DNA of 64,000 nucleotides from Coniferiporia sulphurascens (GCA_002794785.1 NBBA01000017.1:310001-374000), one strand, 5' to 3'. Shown: positions 11,861 to 26,639, counted from the first letter of the stretch. Numbers and translations are program-made. The notes: generated by a model from the sequence alone, not told the origin.

Positions 11861-14800
11861 TCACTTCTTGTTAATCTGGTACAAGAGAAGATTCAGATTG
11901 AATTTGGCCATGCCGTCAAAAAGCGGGAAATAGACACGATTTTCAAATTGTGCCTGAAGGAGATCCTCCATACGGATTTCCGTAGATGCGACAAGAACAG
12001 TTGGCCCACTGTTTGCGTTGTACATTTCTATGTCAAAGATGCCCGGCTTATTTGAGGCAAGCACCAGGTCGATGCGATCGAATTGGCGCGGAGAGTACTG
12101 GTCGATCGATAGCAAGATGCCCTTGTCGTACAGATACTGTGCACTGTATTTGAAAGACCCGAACTGCGGTGACCTCCCAGTCCTCTGCAGATCTCGGAGG
12201 TGGAAATACTGTTTGGTGAAAGGCATAACAAATCGTTTTTTACTAGAAAATGGGAAGTCAGTTACTGATCACGCGTACGTTCGAAAGTGATTAACCTTTT
12301 CCCCTTTTGCATGGTCTTCATCGCCGTCTCGACGTAATTGTTATAGCTTTCGATCTGCTCTTCATAGTACTTCCTGCGCTCAGTAAGATGATGCAGAGCC
12401 TCGTTCATACTCGCGAGCTCCTGCTGTCGTTGGAGACGCTTGCGGTGCTTGCTACGTACATCTCCTGCGATGGCATTCAATATTCCCTGGTAACCATCTT
12501 CACGGGTCACTTTCCCCTGCTTCTCTAGTTCCAAGAGGAAATAGATTGCATGTGCCTTTACCTCCTTGAAAGTCAATCTACAGAACCCGTGAGGAAAAGG
12601 TAAAAGCAACGATGAAGTAGAGGAACTGACGATCGAATATCATCCAGCCGGTAAGCCGACTCTGCTCCAGTGGTAGACGGCATCCGGCGCTGCCGCTGCC
12701 GTAAATCATCATTCATCAACTCTCGGTCCACGATGTCCTCCCAGAACATTTCGTGTTCTTCGGACACGGGTTGCATTAAGCACTCCACCAAGTCCTTCGC
12801 CGGCTGCACGCGAAGGATGGCAAGAACAGCACGCTTCGCCTGCACCCAAAGAGCCTTTTCCTCGGCGTGCGGATCTGTTGAATTCCCAGAGAGTAAGATG
12901 TAATACTCGCTTGACCAATCTGCAGCTAAACTTGCCTTTGACGTTTGCAAAGCGGTTCGTGAGCTCCAGTGTGATAGCAGCGTCACGAGCGGCGTTCAGT
13001 TCTTCGGTCCCCAAGTTCGGAACGCCTCCAAGTTCCAGCAGGATACTCCGGAGGGGATCATCCCTCAGAGGTGCTAGTCGTTCGAGATGCTGCGACAACA
13101 ACGAATGCATAGAATATACCTCATTCGGGGAGATATAGATAGGTTTCGGCTGTACAGCCACGTCCAGAAACTCGTTGGCATGATACTGGGTCTCAGCATC
13201 CTGAACATCAGCGACTACAGAACATTTAAATAAGAGATTCAGGCCGAGTTTTATGGAATTTACAACACACCTTCAAGGATCCACGCCCTAAATTGTTTGA
13301 TCGCTTCGGCAACATATTTATCGAGGGGATGCAGACAAGGGTTCGCTTCTCCGAACACCTGGCCCGAAGTGACTTGAGTGAGAACTTTCGAGATCTGAGC
13401 CAGATTCTTCCGTGCCGCAATGTCAATTGTATTCGGCACGATGTCGAATGACTCCGGAGCACTTGGGAAAGGCTCAGCTAGCGGAGCGGTACCCTTAGAT
13501 ACTTGCACTTACACAATAGCAGGGTTGATATAACGGTAAAAAAGAAGCCTGCCAAGGGGTATCGCATACTCCTCATCCGTCTTGTCAGGGAATTTAGCCT
13601 ATAATTGATTAGTGCAAAGGTCTACCGTACATACGAATGTCCCTACCTTGAGGGCAACAAGTGTTTCACGGGCGAGGAAGCGCATACCGTATGGCATTCG
13701 CTTAGTCGAAGTGACAATCGCATTTATAAAATCCTTCGACAGAGCAAGCAACTTCTGAAGATCTATTGAAGCGATTTAAACGCCGTATTTTCTCACAAAA
13801 TTCACACTCACTGTGAATGAACACTTTGCGAGTTTCGTAATCCTCTGCAGCAGTTCGGTAGTCAACATCCTTTGGCTTGTTGCTCTTCATGCCGCTCCGC
13901 ATCTCCTCGATATTAATCCTTGAGCGATAGACCTATAGCGTGCGCATCTTAAGTATAAGGAGAGTCATCCGCAATCCGAAATAAAAACTCACAATACAAG
14001 GATCCGTCTCGAGGTCCAATTTCTCCTCGTTGACGACACCTTCAATGACTGTCCATATCAAAGGCTGGAGTGTATCTCTAACATAGGTAACCTGTTTGGG
14101 TCGGCCGTACTGTAATGCAACTGAGAGGAACATCGGTATCTCTTTCAATGCCAGCACCACAGAGGGTGCGATAGCAATCTCGCTCTTAATTGCAGACTAA
14201 ACAGAACGTAAGTTGGATCAGTTTGTGGCTCAGTACGATGCTGAAGCGTGTCTCACTTGGAAGAGCTTCAGTAACAAATATTCTTCGCGTCTATCCTGAC
14301 CATAACCAAAGAGCGTCAAGACGACGCGCTCCACTAGCTTTCTGTTCTTGTCGGGTATATCGACCTTTGCAAGGTGATGGAACAACTTTCCAAGATAGTC
14401 GCCGCGAGTCTGGAGAAGGTAAAACAGCTGCTGATACAGCTCGAGCTTCCGTTTCGTCTCCTGATCAAGAGAGCTTTGTCCCGCGAATGGGTCGCCGTGA
14501 GCAGCAAGCACACTCGCACGGGATGCATGCGCAGCTGCACTGTCATGCCGCCGACGCGTCTTGACGAGTTCCTCAAAACTCTTTACGTTCTGGACGACGA
14601 GTGCGATCTTTACATCCAGTTCTGTGACCTCCGTCTCAAGCGCCTGATTCGCACGAATACTCTGTACGACACGCTTACGCAGACGCTCAACCTCGATCTC
14701 GTCCTCGAAATCTGCCTCCGAGTCATCGAGCAAATGCACGAAGTTCTTAATTGTGCTCACGTTCACATTACGGCCCAGCGTCAGCTGTCGATACTGCTCG

Positions 14801-17800
14801 CGCGTCTCCTTCGCACGGAAGAGCGATTGGATTTTGATGACCTTCTCCAGGTTCTCGCGGTAGTACCTCATCTTCGCCGTGAACTTCCGGCGCTCGAGAA
14901 GACCGCGCATGAGTGCCTGAAGATGCGCAGCCTCCGCATAGCTGTTCCGTAAATGATCTCGCCACGCAAGGAAGTCCCGCCGGACGAGTGCACCCCGTCC
15001 AACAGCCTGAAAACCGATAACGTCCGGCTGCAAAAACTCCAGCTTCTTGGTCTGCTGTTGATGTTTATTTCGCACGAGCGCGGCACGGGCGAGCGCCTGC
15101 AAGCCACCGACCGCTGCAATAACCTTCACCTCGCCAAACGCCTTACTCATCGCTAGATGTTTCTTTCGCTGCAAATTCGCACGGGCGAGCGCCTGTACCA
15201 CGACGATAGACGATGTCGCGCGTCGCAATCCACGTATGAGGTTGAGCAACCGCTTGCGGGCGAGGTAGCATCGCGCCGCCGCTTGGATACGGACGACAAC
15301 ATCAGCAGCGTCGTCAAGTTTAGCAAGCTGCGCTCGAACACGTCTTCGCACAAGCACGCCGCGGACATGCGCTTGTAGGAGGACCACGTTGCTCTCCACT
15401 TTCTCCAAAGCCCTCATGCGGCTCGCGACCTTTCGCCGGACAAGCACGGCGCGCGCCACAGCTTGCAGCCCGACAACACCCTGCATTGTGCGTATCTGGC
15501 CCAGAGTCTTATGCATCTGCTGGTGGCTCCTCTTAACAAGCCTCGCGCGAGCAGCGGCCTGGAGCTTCAGCACCGACACCTTACTCTTGACAAGTGCGGC
15601 CTTCAGACGCGCAAAGCGACGGCGTCGCATCACCCCACGGGCTTGAGCTTGAACCTTAACGATACTCATCACCACAGCGCGTACACGCGCAAGACGCTCT
15701 TGCCACTCCCGCCGAGCTATAAATCCCCGTGCACGTGCCTGAAGCGCCAGGGCCCATGGAGTGAGATCCTCTTGCTGTTTCCTCTGTTCCAGGATGCGTT
15801 GCCGAGCCGTAGCACCCCTGCAGCGTGCCTGGAATCTAACAATATAGCGTTCTGCGAGGCGCATGCGAGCATTTAGTGTGGCTTGCTCCTTTCGAACTAG
15901 GAAGCCCCGTAATGTTGATTGAAGACTCGTTATAGAGTCTTCGTTCTCGAGGAGAAGACGGTCACGCCCTTTAAAACAGAAATCGCGATGAATTGCGTAA
16001 ATAATAAGAGAAAATGTTAAACGGACGGTGGCTTACGTTCTTCTTCTGTTTCGACTTCAACTTCTGGTTCCTCGTTGATCTCCTTGGCAAGCTCGCGACT
16101 GATATCGCCGAAGTTTGGCATTGGCACACCTGCGTCCTTCAAGCCTTTCTCCGTACGTTGTAACTGGTCATCGGAAAACTGCAATTGTCCCAGAAGGTTG
16201 CCTATGCGTTCTGCCAGACCTCGACGCGCAAGCAAATGGCTGGTCGAGACTATCAATACCCGTATACCGTGATGCAATAAAAAGACCAAACCTCAGCGCG
16301 TGAATGCAATATATGACTTTCGGGATATTCTTCTTGTTGTAAAGATCGGTGGTTTCGAAAATAAAGCACTTAAACGACGAATCAGTGAGCCACATTGTTC
16401 GTGAAGGATGGTCGCTCACCTCGGGCAAACCGACATGTCTGATAAAATGAAAGAAGTGATTAATATTGTCCGTCTGCCGATAATCCAGCTTTGGTGCCTG
16501 CGATTTCGGAGGAAAGAGCCGATAAGCCACAATCAGTCCTGGGAAACGGCAGAAAAAAAAGGTATTACCTCAAAAATCCTCCTTACAACTCCTTCTCCCA
16601 GAAAAGCACGTGCAAGTTTGGCCAGCACAACGCCATTCCTGAGGCTCTCTTCCATCTCCACGACGCCGAAGCCCAGCTCCTCACCGAGGCAGCCCTCGAT
16701 CCATTGCTGCGCTTCACCAACGTGACATAAGTACTCGTATGCGCGCAGCAAATGGCGCTGCGTGTCCGCCCAAAGTCCATAGCGCACCCCAAGACGTGCC
16801 GATGGAAGCGGCATTGATGCTCCAAGCGGCGCTGCCTGAGCGAGCACGTCGCGGGACAGACGCTTTCGCCCGGGAACCCCGACCACCTCGCCGACCTGGG
16901 CAGGGGCAGCATGCGGTATGGAAAGAGCCTCCCGCTCGGGAAGGGAGTCGGGGTAAGAAGGCTTGCTCACTGGCGCTGGAGGTTTGCGCTCGAGCTCGAG
17001 TTGCCACTCTCGCAGACGTTTCTCTCGCCGTTCAAGCCTGCTTAGTCGCGAATTCGACTCTGGGGCCTTGTCCTGAGAGGGCGCCTGGTTCCCCTTCTCC
17101 GGTATCGCTGGGGGCTTCGGATCTGGTGCGGGCTTGGGTTCGGGCTCTTCGTATGCATCGCCGCTAGCTATTCGTGGTAAATGACGCCCGAGTTTCCGGC
17201 CGACGGACAAATTGTCGCCGTACAAGTCCGCCTTTTTGTTCGCCATATATGAGCTACGATATGGAGTTGGTGTCATTGCAGAAGACGACCCATTGGAAAA
17301 TGAAGAAGGCGAAGAAGGAGGTGGGCGGTACGAAATCTGCGGGACAGTCCTAGAAGGAGAAGAATCGGAGGGCGGCGTCGATGGGCGGAGGAAGGGAGAG
17401 TCTTTCACAGAATTCTTCCTTGGGAGAATTATGGGCTTTGAGAATGTAGTTTTATCAGGGGAGGGGGGTGTAAATGGGTCATGTTTGGAGGGAGGGAGGA
17501 ACCTCCTTCTAGGCGGGTCGAGAGATGTTTGCCGCGAGAGGTCGTCGGTTGAGGATGTGTCGATCGTGGTTTGTCGAGGAAACTTGACGGGAGATGATGA
17601 ACGGGGAAACTTGTCAGGCGAGGAGGGTCGGACAAATCTGTCTTGAGAAGTCGAAGACAGCGGGTCCTGCCTTGAGAGCGTTGAGAAGTGAGGTGCACCA
17701 TAGAGTGAAGTAGGGCGCAAGCGCTTGGGACTTGTATCTTCAACGCGAGATACAGGAGATTCCTCTCTCGAGCTGAGGGTTGACGATGACGTCGTGCGCG

Positions 17801-18542
17801 ACTCCTTCATAATCGAGTCAAAATCAACCGACCTCCTCGACCGTGAGGGCGATCCTGTGAATTCAGCGGACAAATCAGTACTAGATGGCGAATCCGCATT
17901 GCTATCGAATCTCTGGCGGACAGACGCAACGGAAGGGCGTGACATGGGAAAGTGTATGCGGTTCGTAGGCGTCGCAGACGAGAAGGACAGCGGCTCCGGG
18001 GAGACGACGCTGATGCCCGTGCTGTTCGGCGAAAGGGGGGACGCGACTATCGGTGCTGGCATCGTGTAGCGCTTCGAAAGGGGCGGCGCAGACGACTCAG
18101 GCGCGCCTCCGGCAAAGTCAATGCTAGACGAGTAAGTGCGAGTGCGCGTCGGCGATGGCCGTGCATCGAGCGCAAGCTCATGAGCGACGGGCGACGAGGG
18201 TGCGGTCGACTGGGCATCCTCCGTGCTGAAGCTACTGCGCGAAGGACTGGACTGGGTGTTGAGCACGGTCTCCGAGCGTGCGCGCTCCTCCCACTTGCCC
18301 CTGACGGAATCAATGCTGGTACCGACGCGATGGGAGGGCGTCCAGCGCCGGCCGCTGCCACCGCCGGTGAGTGCGGCAGCGAGCACGCCATTCTTCTGGG
18401 GCGCGGCAGCATGGCGCGATGCAGAGGAGGTGCGCTCAAGGATGCGGGTCTGGTAGGCAAAGGGTTCCGCGCTATGGCGAGACGAAGCCGAGGCGGTAGA
18501 CGACACAGAGTTCGAGCGGTCCATGCAGACAGGCCTCGGCAC
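11861..18542 (-). CDS. IQG1: IQGAP-type scaffold: CH domain, IQ repeats, RasGAP-related domain
   Basis: Cytokinesis scaffold of the Iqg1/Rng2/IQGAP family, acting at the actomyosin ring. Residues 1 to about 600 are a Ser/Pro/Arg-rich disordered region. A calponin-homology domain starts near residue 604 (YLCHVGEAQQWIEGCLGEEL) and continues over introns through NINHFFHFIRHVGLPE and NIPKVIYCIHAL. Then come at least 12 tandem IQ-like motifs (pattern LQAxARGxLxRRK) in a long exon at 15864-14230, with one more upstream (SLQSTLRGFLVRK). The GAP-related domain has REEYLLLKLF, MPYGMRFLARETL and LFYRYINPAIVAPESF. This YRYxNPA form marks IQGAPs rather than active RasGAPs. The RasGAP C-terminal domain ends at 11861. 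The start could also be the Met six codons in. Confidence 0.93.
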
Positions 18543-18998
18543 GGAAATCTGCGGGTGGTCGGTCTAGAGCGTTGCGCGGCGAGCGTTGTCGCTGTCGTCG
18601 TCGGCAGCGGTGAGCTCACGGAACGTTGCACGCGTGCTAGCGGGCGCCCCCTTTTCCGAATGGGGCCAATCTGCTCCCCCTATTACGTAGCTGCTCCCGT
18701 CAGCAAAAACAGCTTGAATTCCTCTCAGATGCCATAGCTTTCAATTGACGGCATTTTGCAGTAATATCAATGCTGCGCCCATAAATGCATTCAAAAATAC
18801 TCTGAATCTTGAGAAGGGAACAACAAGTCGTCCATGATTTTCAATTTGTTTGTGTCGATAAAGGCCATATGCATAGTCTTATCTGGGCAAATATCTTGAC
18901 CAGAGAGTTGCCTGTATGCCATGCGTAGCGTGGCCGCACCCAAGCCATAAGTACCCGCCCCCTCCAGACACCTAGCATCCACCCTCCCTCCCAACAGG
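18543..18998. other. divergent promoter region
   Basis: About 456 bp between the starts of the IQGAP gene (minus) and the amidohydrolase (plus). It should carry both promoters; no strong motif was picked out. Confidence 0.45.
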
Positions 18999-20335
18999 AT
19001 GGCCGCCAAACGCCTCCTCGTCGACGTGCACACGCACGTCTACCTCCCGCGCTACGCGAACGTCCTACGCTCGCGCACCTCCGTCCCGCGTATCGTCGAG
19101 CGCGCCAACCCGAACGTGCAGGGCAGCACCGAGGAGCGCCTCGTTATCCTCGAGGACGAGCCGATCAGTGGGAGACCCATCGGTCCGCAGGTGCGCATCG
19201 TCCTCGTCTGTTCTATGGCGACAACTTCTCACTGGGTGCCGTCAAGCAGTACTGGGACAGGTCGGAGAAGCTCAAGTTCATGGACAAACACGGTATCGAC
19301 CTCTCCGTCGTCAGGTACTCTCCCATTTCCCCCTCGCGCATCCAAACCGACTGACCACCCGACAAAACAGCTCCGCCAATCCATGGCTCGACTTCCTGCC
19401 CGCACCCTCCGCCTGCGAGCTCGCCTCGACGCTAAACACCGACCTCGACGCGTACTGCGCCTCCGGGCCCGCCCTCCCCGGCACCGCGCTACAGCGGCTC
19501 TACGGCTTCGGTCTGCTTCCACTCGCGCCGGGCGTAACGCCCACCGAGCTCCTCGACTCCGTCACGCAGGTCGCAGCGCTCCCCAACCTCCGTGGCGTCA
19601 TCATGGGCACACGGGGGCTCGGGAAAGGGCTCGACGACGAGGCGCTGGAGCCTGTGTGGGCTGCGCTGGCAGAGGCGGGTCTCGTCGTATTCCTACATCC
19701 GCATTATGGTGTCGACACGAAGGCGTTTGGGGAACTGGACAACGGGCACGTCTTGCCCCTTGCCCTCGGATTCCCTTTCGAAACAACGATCGTACGTGTT
19801 TCTCGCCCCATAAACGCGTCTTCCCTCGTCTGAGATGATGCAGGCCACGACCCGTCTCATCCTCTCCGGTGTTCTCGACCGACATCCCACCTTGCGGCTG
19901 TTGCTCGCGCACTCGGGCGGTGCTCTCGCACAGTTATCCTCACGTCTCGCGTCTTGTATCGCACACGACCCTGTCGTCGCGACGCGTCTGCAGCACGACG
20001 CGCGTTTCTACCTCGGACGGTTATACTACGACGCGGTCTCGTATGGCGCTGAGGAACTCGGCTTCGTTAGCGACGTAATTTCGCGCTCTTCGGGCTACGC
20101 GAGCCTAAAGGCCTCCGCGAGGGATTCTGCCGGGGCGACCGACAGAGCGCGCGGCAGCAGGCGCATGCTGTTTGGCACGGACCATCCGTTCTTCCCACCG
20201 CTCAGCGAGACCGAAAAGTGGAAGAGTGTAGTAGAGAATCTGGAGGCGATCGAAGGCGTGCAGGGATGGAGCGAGGAGGACAAGGCCGGCGTAAGAGGCA
20301 GCAACGCATTAGAGCTCTTTGGTTTACAGGCGTAG
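18999..20335 (+). CDS. amidohydrolase, ACMS decarboxylase-like (amidohydrolase_2)
   Basis: Four exons (18999-19190, 19250-19314, 19371-19791, 19844-20335) give 389 aa. This is a TIM-barrel metal-dependent decarboxylase/hydrolase of the family that includes 2-amino-3-carboxymuconate-6-semialdehyde decarboxylase. The N-terminal DVHTHVYLPRY has the HxH metal ligands. LVVFLHPHYG supplies a further His, SGGALAQL lies near the substrate site, and FGTDHPFFPP has the C-terminal metal Asp. The first intron looks at first like a frameshift. Splicing 19191-19249 restores GRPIGPQ-YWDRSEKLKFMDKHG, typical of fungal members. It ends 24 bp from the stop of quinolinate phosphoribosyltransferase. ACMSD removes the precursor of quinolinate, so the pair fits NAD/kynurenine metabolism. 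A resorcylate-type decarboxylase is the alternative. Confidence 0.87.
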
Positions 20336-20359
20336 GAATACATTATCCATTGTTAAAAT

Positions 20360-21882
<1,523 letters not shown>

Positions 21883-22734
21883 TTAAGCAAGGAAGCCACC
21901 AAGAACGAGCATAGCGCCCAGCAGACCAAACTCGGCACCACGAGAGACGGCGCTGTTGCCAGTCGCCGACGGGTTCAAGCCTGAGCTAGTTCCCGAAACG
22001 GATCCCGCCCCCGAAACCGAGCTTACACCAGAAGACTTAGCCACGCTGTAAAAAAAGATACGACACGACACGTCAACTCCGCGTCTACTGCTCCGAGTAC
22101 ACGCCGAATAACTTACGTTCCCGTGCTCGCAGGCGCGATGGTCAGCGACGTGCCCTGTGAGCTGCTGCCGCTCGACGTGGAGGAACCAGAGCTCGCGCCG
22201 GAGCTACTGCCCGCGCTCGAGCTCGATGTAGCCGAGTCCGACGCAGTGCCTGTGCCACTCGTGATGTTGAACTCATTCGACTGCGCGTAGATCGTGCTGA
22301 CGTCGTTGGCGTCCTGGACGAGGTTCACGCGGTACGTTCCGCCGACGTTGAACCCACTCGCGGGCATCGGGACCGAGATTGAAGACGAGCTAACCGCGTC
22401 GACGAAGCTGACGAGGAGCAGGTCGTTTGTTGGGAGGACGGTACGGTCCTGCGTGGTTCATAATCGTTAAATATGCGATTAATATTTGTGCGAAACCACA
22501 TACAGTGTTGGTAAGGACGACGGTGAAGTTCGTCGTGTCGGTACTATGGAAGGTGGCGAGAATTAGAACTTTAAAAAAATCGTAATCTATAATCCAAACA
22601 TACTCAACACGGCTCCATGCAAGGGTGTTAGAGCCCGAAGAAGCCCAGTTAGAGTTGGTGCCGGGCGTCGTGACTGAGATGGCAGACGCGGAGAGGACAA
22701 CGGAGAGGGTCGAGAGGACGGCGACGGCACGCAT
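21883..22734 (-). CDS. Ser/Thr-rich GPI-anchored cell-wall protein (Kre9/Knh1-like N-domain)
   Basis: Exons at about 22734-22615, 22550-22500, 22450-22113 and 22050-21883. A signal peptide (MRAVAVLSTLSVVLSASA) leads into a small beta domain: SVTTPGTNSNWASSGSNTL, then FTVVLTNT, GFNVGGTYRVNLVQDANDVS and IYAQSNEFNI. This layout is that of the Kre9/Knh1-like N-terminal domain of fungal Ser-Thr-rich GPI proteins. A Ser/Gly/Thr stretch follows, ending in a GPI signal: small residues GNSAVSRG, then hydrophobic AEFGLLGAMLVLGGFLA at the C-terminus. It is expected at the plasma membrane or wall. It neighbours the GPI inositol-deacylase gene. Exon borders are approximate. Confidence 0.8.
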
Positions 22735-23259
22735 GTTGAAAAATAGGAGGGAGTAGATTGTGTAAAGCGTTAACTCGAGGAGAAGGCGAAGAAAGAGCGA
22801 GGTCGAGAGAATGCAAGAGCTTAGAGGGTTTTTATAGATGATGACGAGACGGTGAGGGGACTCGTTGGGAGGCAGGAAAAGATGAGGCAGGAATTTAGGG
22901 CCTGGGTACGGTTATAAAAGACCGTTTTGTGGCCGTGCAAAGTCTTGTGTGATTGATCCGACGCAGATCCCACAGCGGCGGTCTGGACGCCGCGTCTTTG
23001 CCTCAGCGGTGATCAACCATCAGTCAAGTATCGTTGTGCCTGTTGCCGTTCTCAGGATACAGACACACGCACGACCTCTACAAATTACAATGCAAAGTGT
23101 ACACTCAGAGCCGTAGAAATAATATGGCTAGCAAAAGACGGCTCTCGCAGCCGTTCTCCTGCCAAACGGGGACGTATCGCCGACGCGGACGCTGCCGTAT
23201 CTTGGCGCGCTGCAGGCTATGCAGTCGTACCCGCGCGCGGATCAGGGTCGCCGTCTGCC
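22735..23259. other. intergenic, GPI-protein promoter and BST1 3' flank
   Basis: Holds the TATA box noted separately and the end of BST1. A minus-strand frame at 23105-23461 overlaps the BST1 end in another phase and is not supported. Confidence 0.4.
22829..22836 (-). promoter_or_regulatory. TATA box of the GPI-protein gene
   Basis: TATAAAAA on the minus strand, about 95 bases before the ATG at 22734. Motif and position only. Confidence 0.4.
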
Positions 23260-26200
23260 CTACCTGCTTTCGGCTACCGAGCCGGTGCCCGAGCCGGAGA
23301 AGTACCTCGGAGCCGCCCGGAAACACAGCAGCGCAAACGTCGGCCAGTTCAGCACCTCGTACATCCTGTACGTCGCGCGCGGTCCGACCAAAAATACGAC
23401 CGCTGCACCACATGCGTACGCATACGGAACAGGGACGTATTCGAATCTGTGCGTCATACATGCAGGCCCGCAGTCAGTTTTCTTATCAATAAAGGGTTTG
23501 CACCGCCGTAACGCACCTGTGTCTCCGTGAAAAGACGGACCCCCGGGCCGTAGACATGGCGTACGTGAGCACCAGAAAGGCGACCACGTTCAGCACAAAG
23601 TGGTCCCCGTCAAATGGCGTCGTGAAACCTGCAGTCATCAACGTTCGCACCCACACGGCGAGCACGGGTGCCACAACCGGGAGACACCATGTCATCATTA
23701 GCAGAACATGCAGCTTCTGACTGCGCACGTCGTGCTGCTCGGGCGTGTTTAATTTGGCATAAAGGAGAACAGCACAGTGGTGGAAGTGGATCAGGTAGCA
23801 AGCGAGAAATGCGACCTGCCAAGGAATGAGGACGAAAACTAGCTGACATATGGCCAGGATTTTGAGTATTGCTCCCCTATGGGAGACTTGGCCTTCCTCG
23901 AGGACATCACTCTCTGCTCTGGGGAAGAAAAGAAATCAGCCCTATGTTTGTGTTACAGAAACAGCCGAAGGACCTTACTTTGAGACAATCGATGCGACCC
24001 AGCCGTACGACGCTAGCAAAACCATAAGCAGTATCCACGACAGGGCAACGAGGCCGCTTGACAAGAGGAGGATGAAAGGGGCAATCGGCGCGAAGAGGGG
24101 CTCGCCGACATTACCTAACCAATAACTACTCGACAGGGGAAGAAACGAAAACAAGTAGAACAACGGCATAGCCCGAGGGAGGAGTCTAGAATTCGACCTG
24201 AAAGATTGTAATGGTGTTGGCATCGGTGCTAAAACAGAGCGGAATGAGCCCATTCAGTCCTATAACTATTTTGGTTGTAGTTTTACCTCCGGAATCCCAG
24301 GCTTTCCAGCTCGAATAAAATATGAGGGCAACCACACCCGTGCTCCAAGCCAGTACAGCGTTCCAATAACGCGGTCCCCATCTTCCAAAGCTGTTCCACC
24401 AGTCAACGGTGATGTTAAGCTCCTCCACGCCGCATTCGCCGGAAGAGAACACGGTGAGATTCAACCCCCGGCTAAACGATGTCGTCAAGTGCGATGGTAT
24501 GGGCAGGAAGGGCGCGGAAGAGTGGCCGTGCAGAAGGATGGACCGGCCATCTTCCAGACGGTGATAATGTCCCTCTGAGGGGCCGGATGTGTGTAACAGG
24601 ATAGGGGGGAGGAGAGAGCCTAAAAAACATGATTCATCTGATCATCCCCATCTTAAACGAGTTGCAACGAACCTGCACAGGATTGGGAGAGCTTGGGTAC
24701 AACGCGGTAAATCAAAAGAACGTTGGAAAGGAGCTCGGGGAGCCGAATCGCCGAGTAAAACATCTTCGGATCAAGTCGCACGTCAACGCTCGTATAAAGG
24801 GGGGCTGCCGGGTTGCAGTATTAAGCTGTTATCCAGGGTTAGGTTAAAAGAAAGGAGAATAATACTTGCCAATTGCAGCAACATTATGCACATATTCGCG
24901 CCCGTTTTCGAGCACAGCAGCGAGCCAGCCCCCTTTGTTTCCATTCTCCGTCTTTACAGAAATCCATCCTTCCTGCATCTCATCTGCGGTGGACGTGGAA
25001 ACAGATGCAGTAAATGCCACCACTCCATCAGACTCATCAACACCCTCACTGGGAGTCGGGAACGGCTTCCCGGGGACCGGATTGGGGATAAGTCTGAGGG
25101 ATGTTGGAAGCAGTGGCTTGCAAACAGTTCCCGTATGAAGGCGCTGGCAATACCGTACGGAGGCATTCAGGGACAGTGGATTCGAAGGGGATACGGATAA
25201 GATAGTTCCTCCAGATAGATAGAGAACGAAATTCCGAGGATGACCACTCTCACCCCGGGGTATTGTAAACTTGTGGTTCTGTGTTCCTTTAGGGCTTCGG
25301 ACGAGTAGCGGTCTGCTTTCAGGAACACTTTCTAGACTGAGGTCTTCAGAGTCACTCCAGATAGCTTCCTCATTAAAGGCGTCGTGCTCCGGGAGCTCAA
25401 TACCGTCCTTAAGCCATACATTTAATATGCGCGCCTTATCCGTTTCCATCCGCGCGCCCCCAAGCTCCAATAAAGCTCTTGCGACACGCCAGCGAACCTG
25501 GTGACACCAGACCATTTCTCTATGGCCCACACCCGTCCAGCAACCATCGAGTGCACTCGTGAATACCGTTTTTCTGAGGCCTCCACCAGTTTCGGTAACG
25601 GGCGGCAGCGTGCAGAATTCCGAAGGGATCATCGTGTCCGTGATGCCGCCGCACACACTCAATATTGGCGTCGGGTCGTGCGTAAGGCGTGCAGTAACTT
25701 CCTCAAAGATGCGGTCCATACGCGCGTCGAAACGCGCAGGTGGTGCACCATGCGGCGTGGACATGGTAATGATCGCGGAGATGTGCGGGGACGGCAGGAG
25801 CGCAGTAGCGACGATGCCGCCCATGGAGTGACCCATGATGATGATCTGTGTGCCCGTGGGGTAGAGGGAGAGTATGTAGCTTATGGCTGCAGCAGAGTAC
25901 TGCTGCTCAGACTCGAGCGTGGGGCCGTGAAAGGCCGACAAATCTTCATTGAAGTCGACTGTGAGGGAGCGTTAGTCAGTGCCATTAACCAGCTGGACGG
26001 ACCTCGTACCCGCGAAGATATCCAATGGTTTGAGACCTCGGGATGTAAAATATGGCTCCGTTTGCGATGGCGACGAGTAGTACTGTCGCGCTGCTGACGA
26101 GGCTATCGAACGGACCTGGTGCGCCGAGCCAGCGTTACCTGGTATGAACAGCACCGGCACTCCTCGCAGCTTATACTTTCAGCACACGCGTACTTATTTT

Positions 26201-26509
26201 GAATGTATCAAATTCATTCACCTCATTATTGGAGTCCCATCCGACCTCGCGGTAGAGCATCAGTCTGTACCGATTCGCGAGGGTCGCAGACGTCCAGGAC
26301 GCGTTGAAGTCCGTCTGCAGGGCGTACGACGGGGACATGTACGACATCCTACATCCCTGCGGCGAGATCCTCGACGGGGTATTAAAAGCAGAAAGGGCAA
26401 GGAGCAAGGAGAGTATGAGCCCTGTGAACGCGAGCAGTATCGTCCGCAGCATTAATTGGACTCGGCGTCGCGGACTCCTGCAGCAGACTGAGCGTATTTG
26501 TGGCGGCAC
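23260..26509 (-). CDS. BST1: GPI inositol-deacylase (PGAP1/Bst1)
   Basis: ER membrane lipase that removes the acyl chain from the GPI inositol, needed for ER exit and quality control of GPI proteins. The N-terminus has a membrane anchor ([17 protein letters not shown]) and the MSYMSPSY block. The next exon gives [20 protein letters not shown], then [37 protein letters not shown] carries the catalytic Ser in GHSMGG, and [12 protein letters not shown] and [20 protein letters not shown] follow; the last includes the likely active-site His. The middle is a lumenal beta region. The C-terminal third (24488-23260) has several hydrophobic spans in separate exons. Splitting it into a lipase gene and a membrane-protein gene would leave neither complete. 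The last-exon junction near 23450 is less certain. Confidence 0.9.
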
Positions 26510-26639
26510 GCGAAGACGCGTGACGTCCTATCTTGTTTCCTCACCACGATCATCTGAATTCGGTCTCTAACTTGGTTTCGCCGTTTTACTTTCTATTTAT
26601 CTTGTTTGACTTCGTACCAACGCAAGTCCGTGTTATATC

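Noticed and set aside
14374..14952. 192-aa plus-strand frame opposite the IQ array
   Set aside because: Antisense shadow created by the regular Arg/Ala/Leu repeats of IQGAP.
17952..18737. 261-aa Arg-rich plus-strand frame and a 194-aa minus frame
   Set aside because: Both overlap the IQGAP N-terminal exon in other phases and have extreme Arg content typical of GC-rich shadows.
19191..19249. Apparent frameshift in the amidohydrolase after GRPIGPQ
   Set aside because: A 59-nt GT-AG intron ending AAGCAG restores the family sequence exactly, so no frameshift is needed.
23260..26509. Two separate genes, a lipase and a multi-pass membrane protein
   Set aside because: Together they match the length and topology of PGAP1/Bst1; separately neither has a proper start or end.
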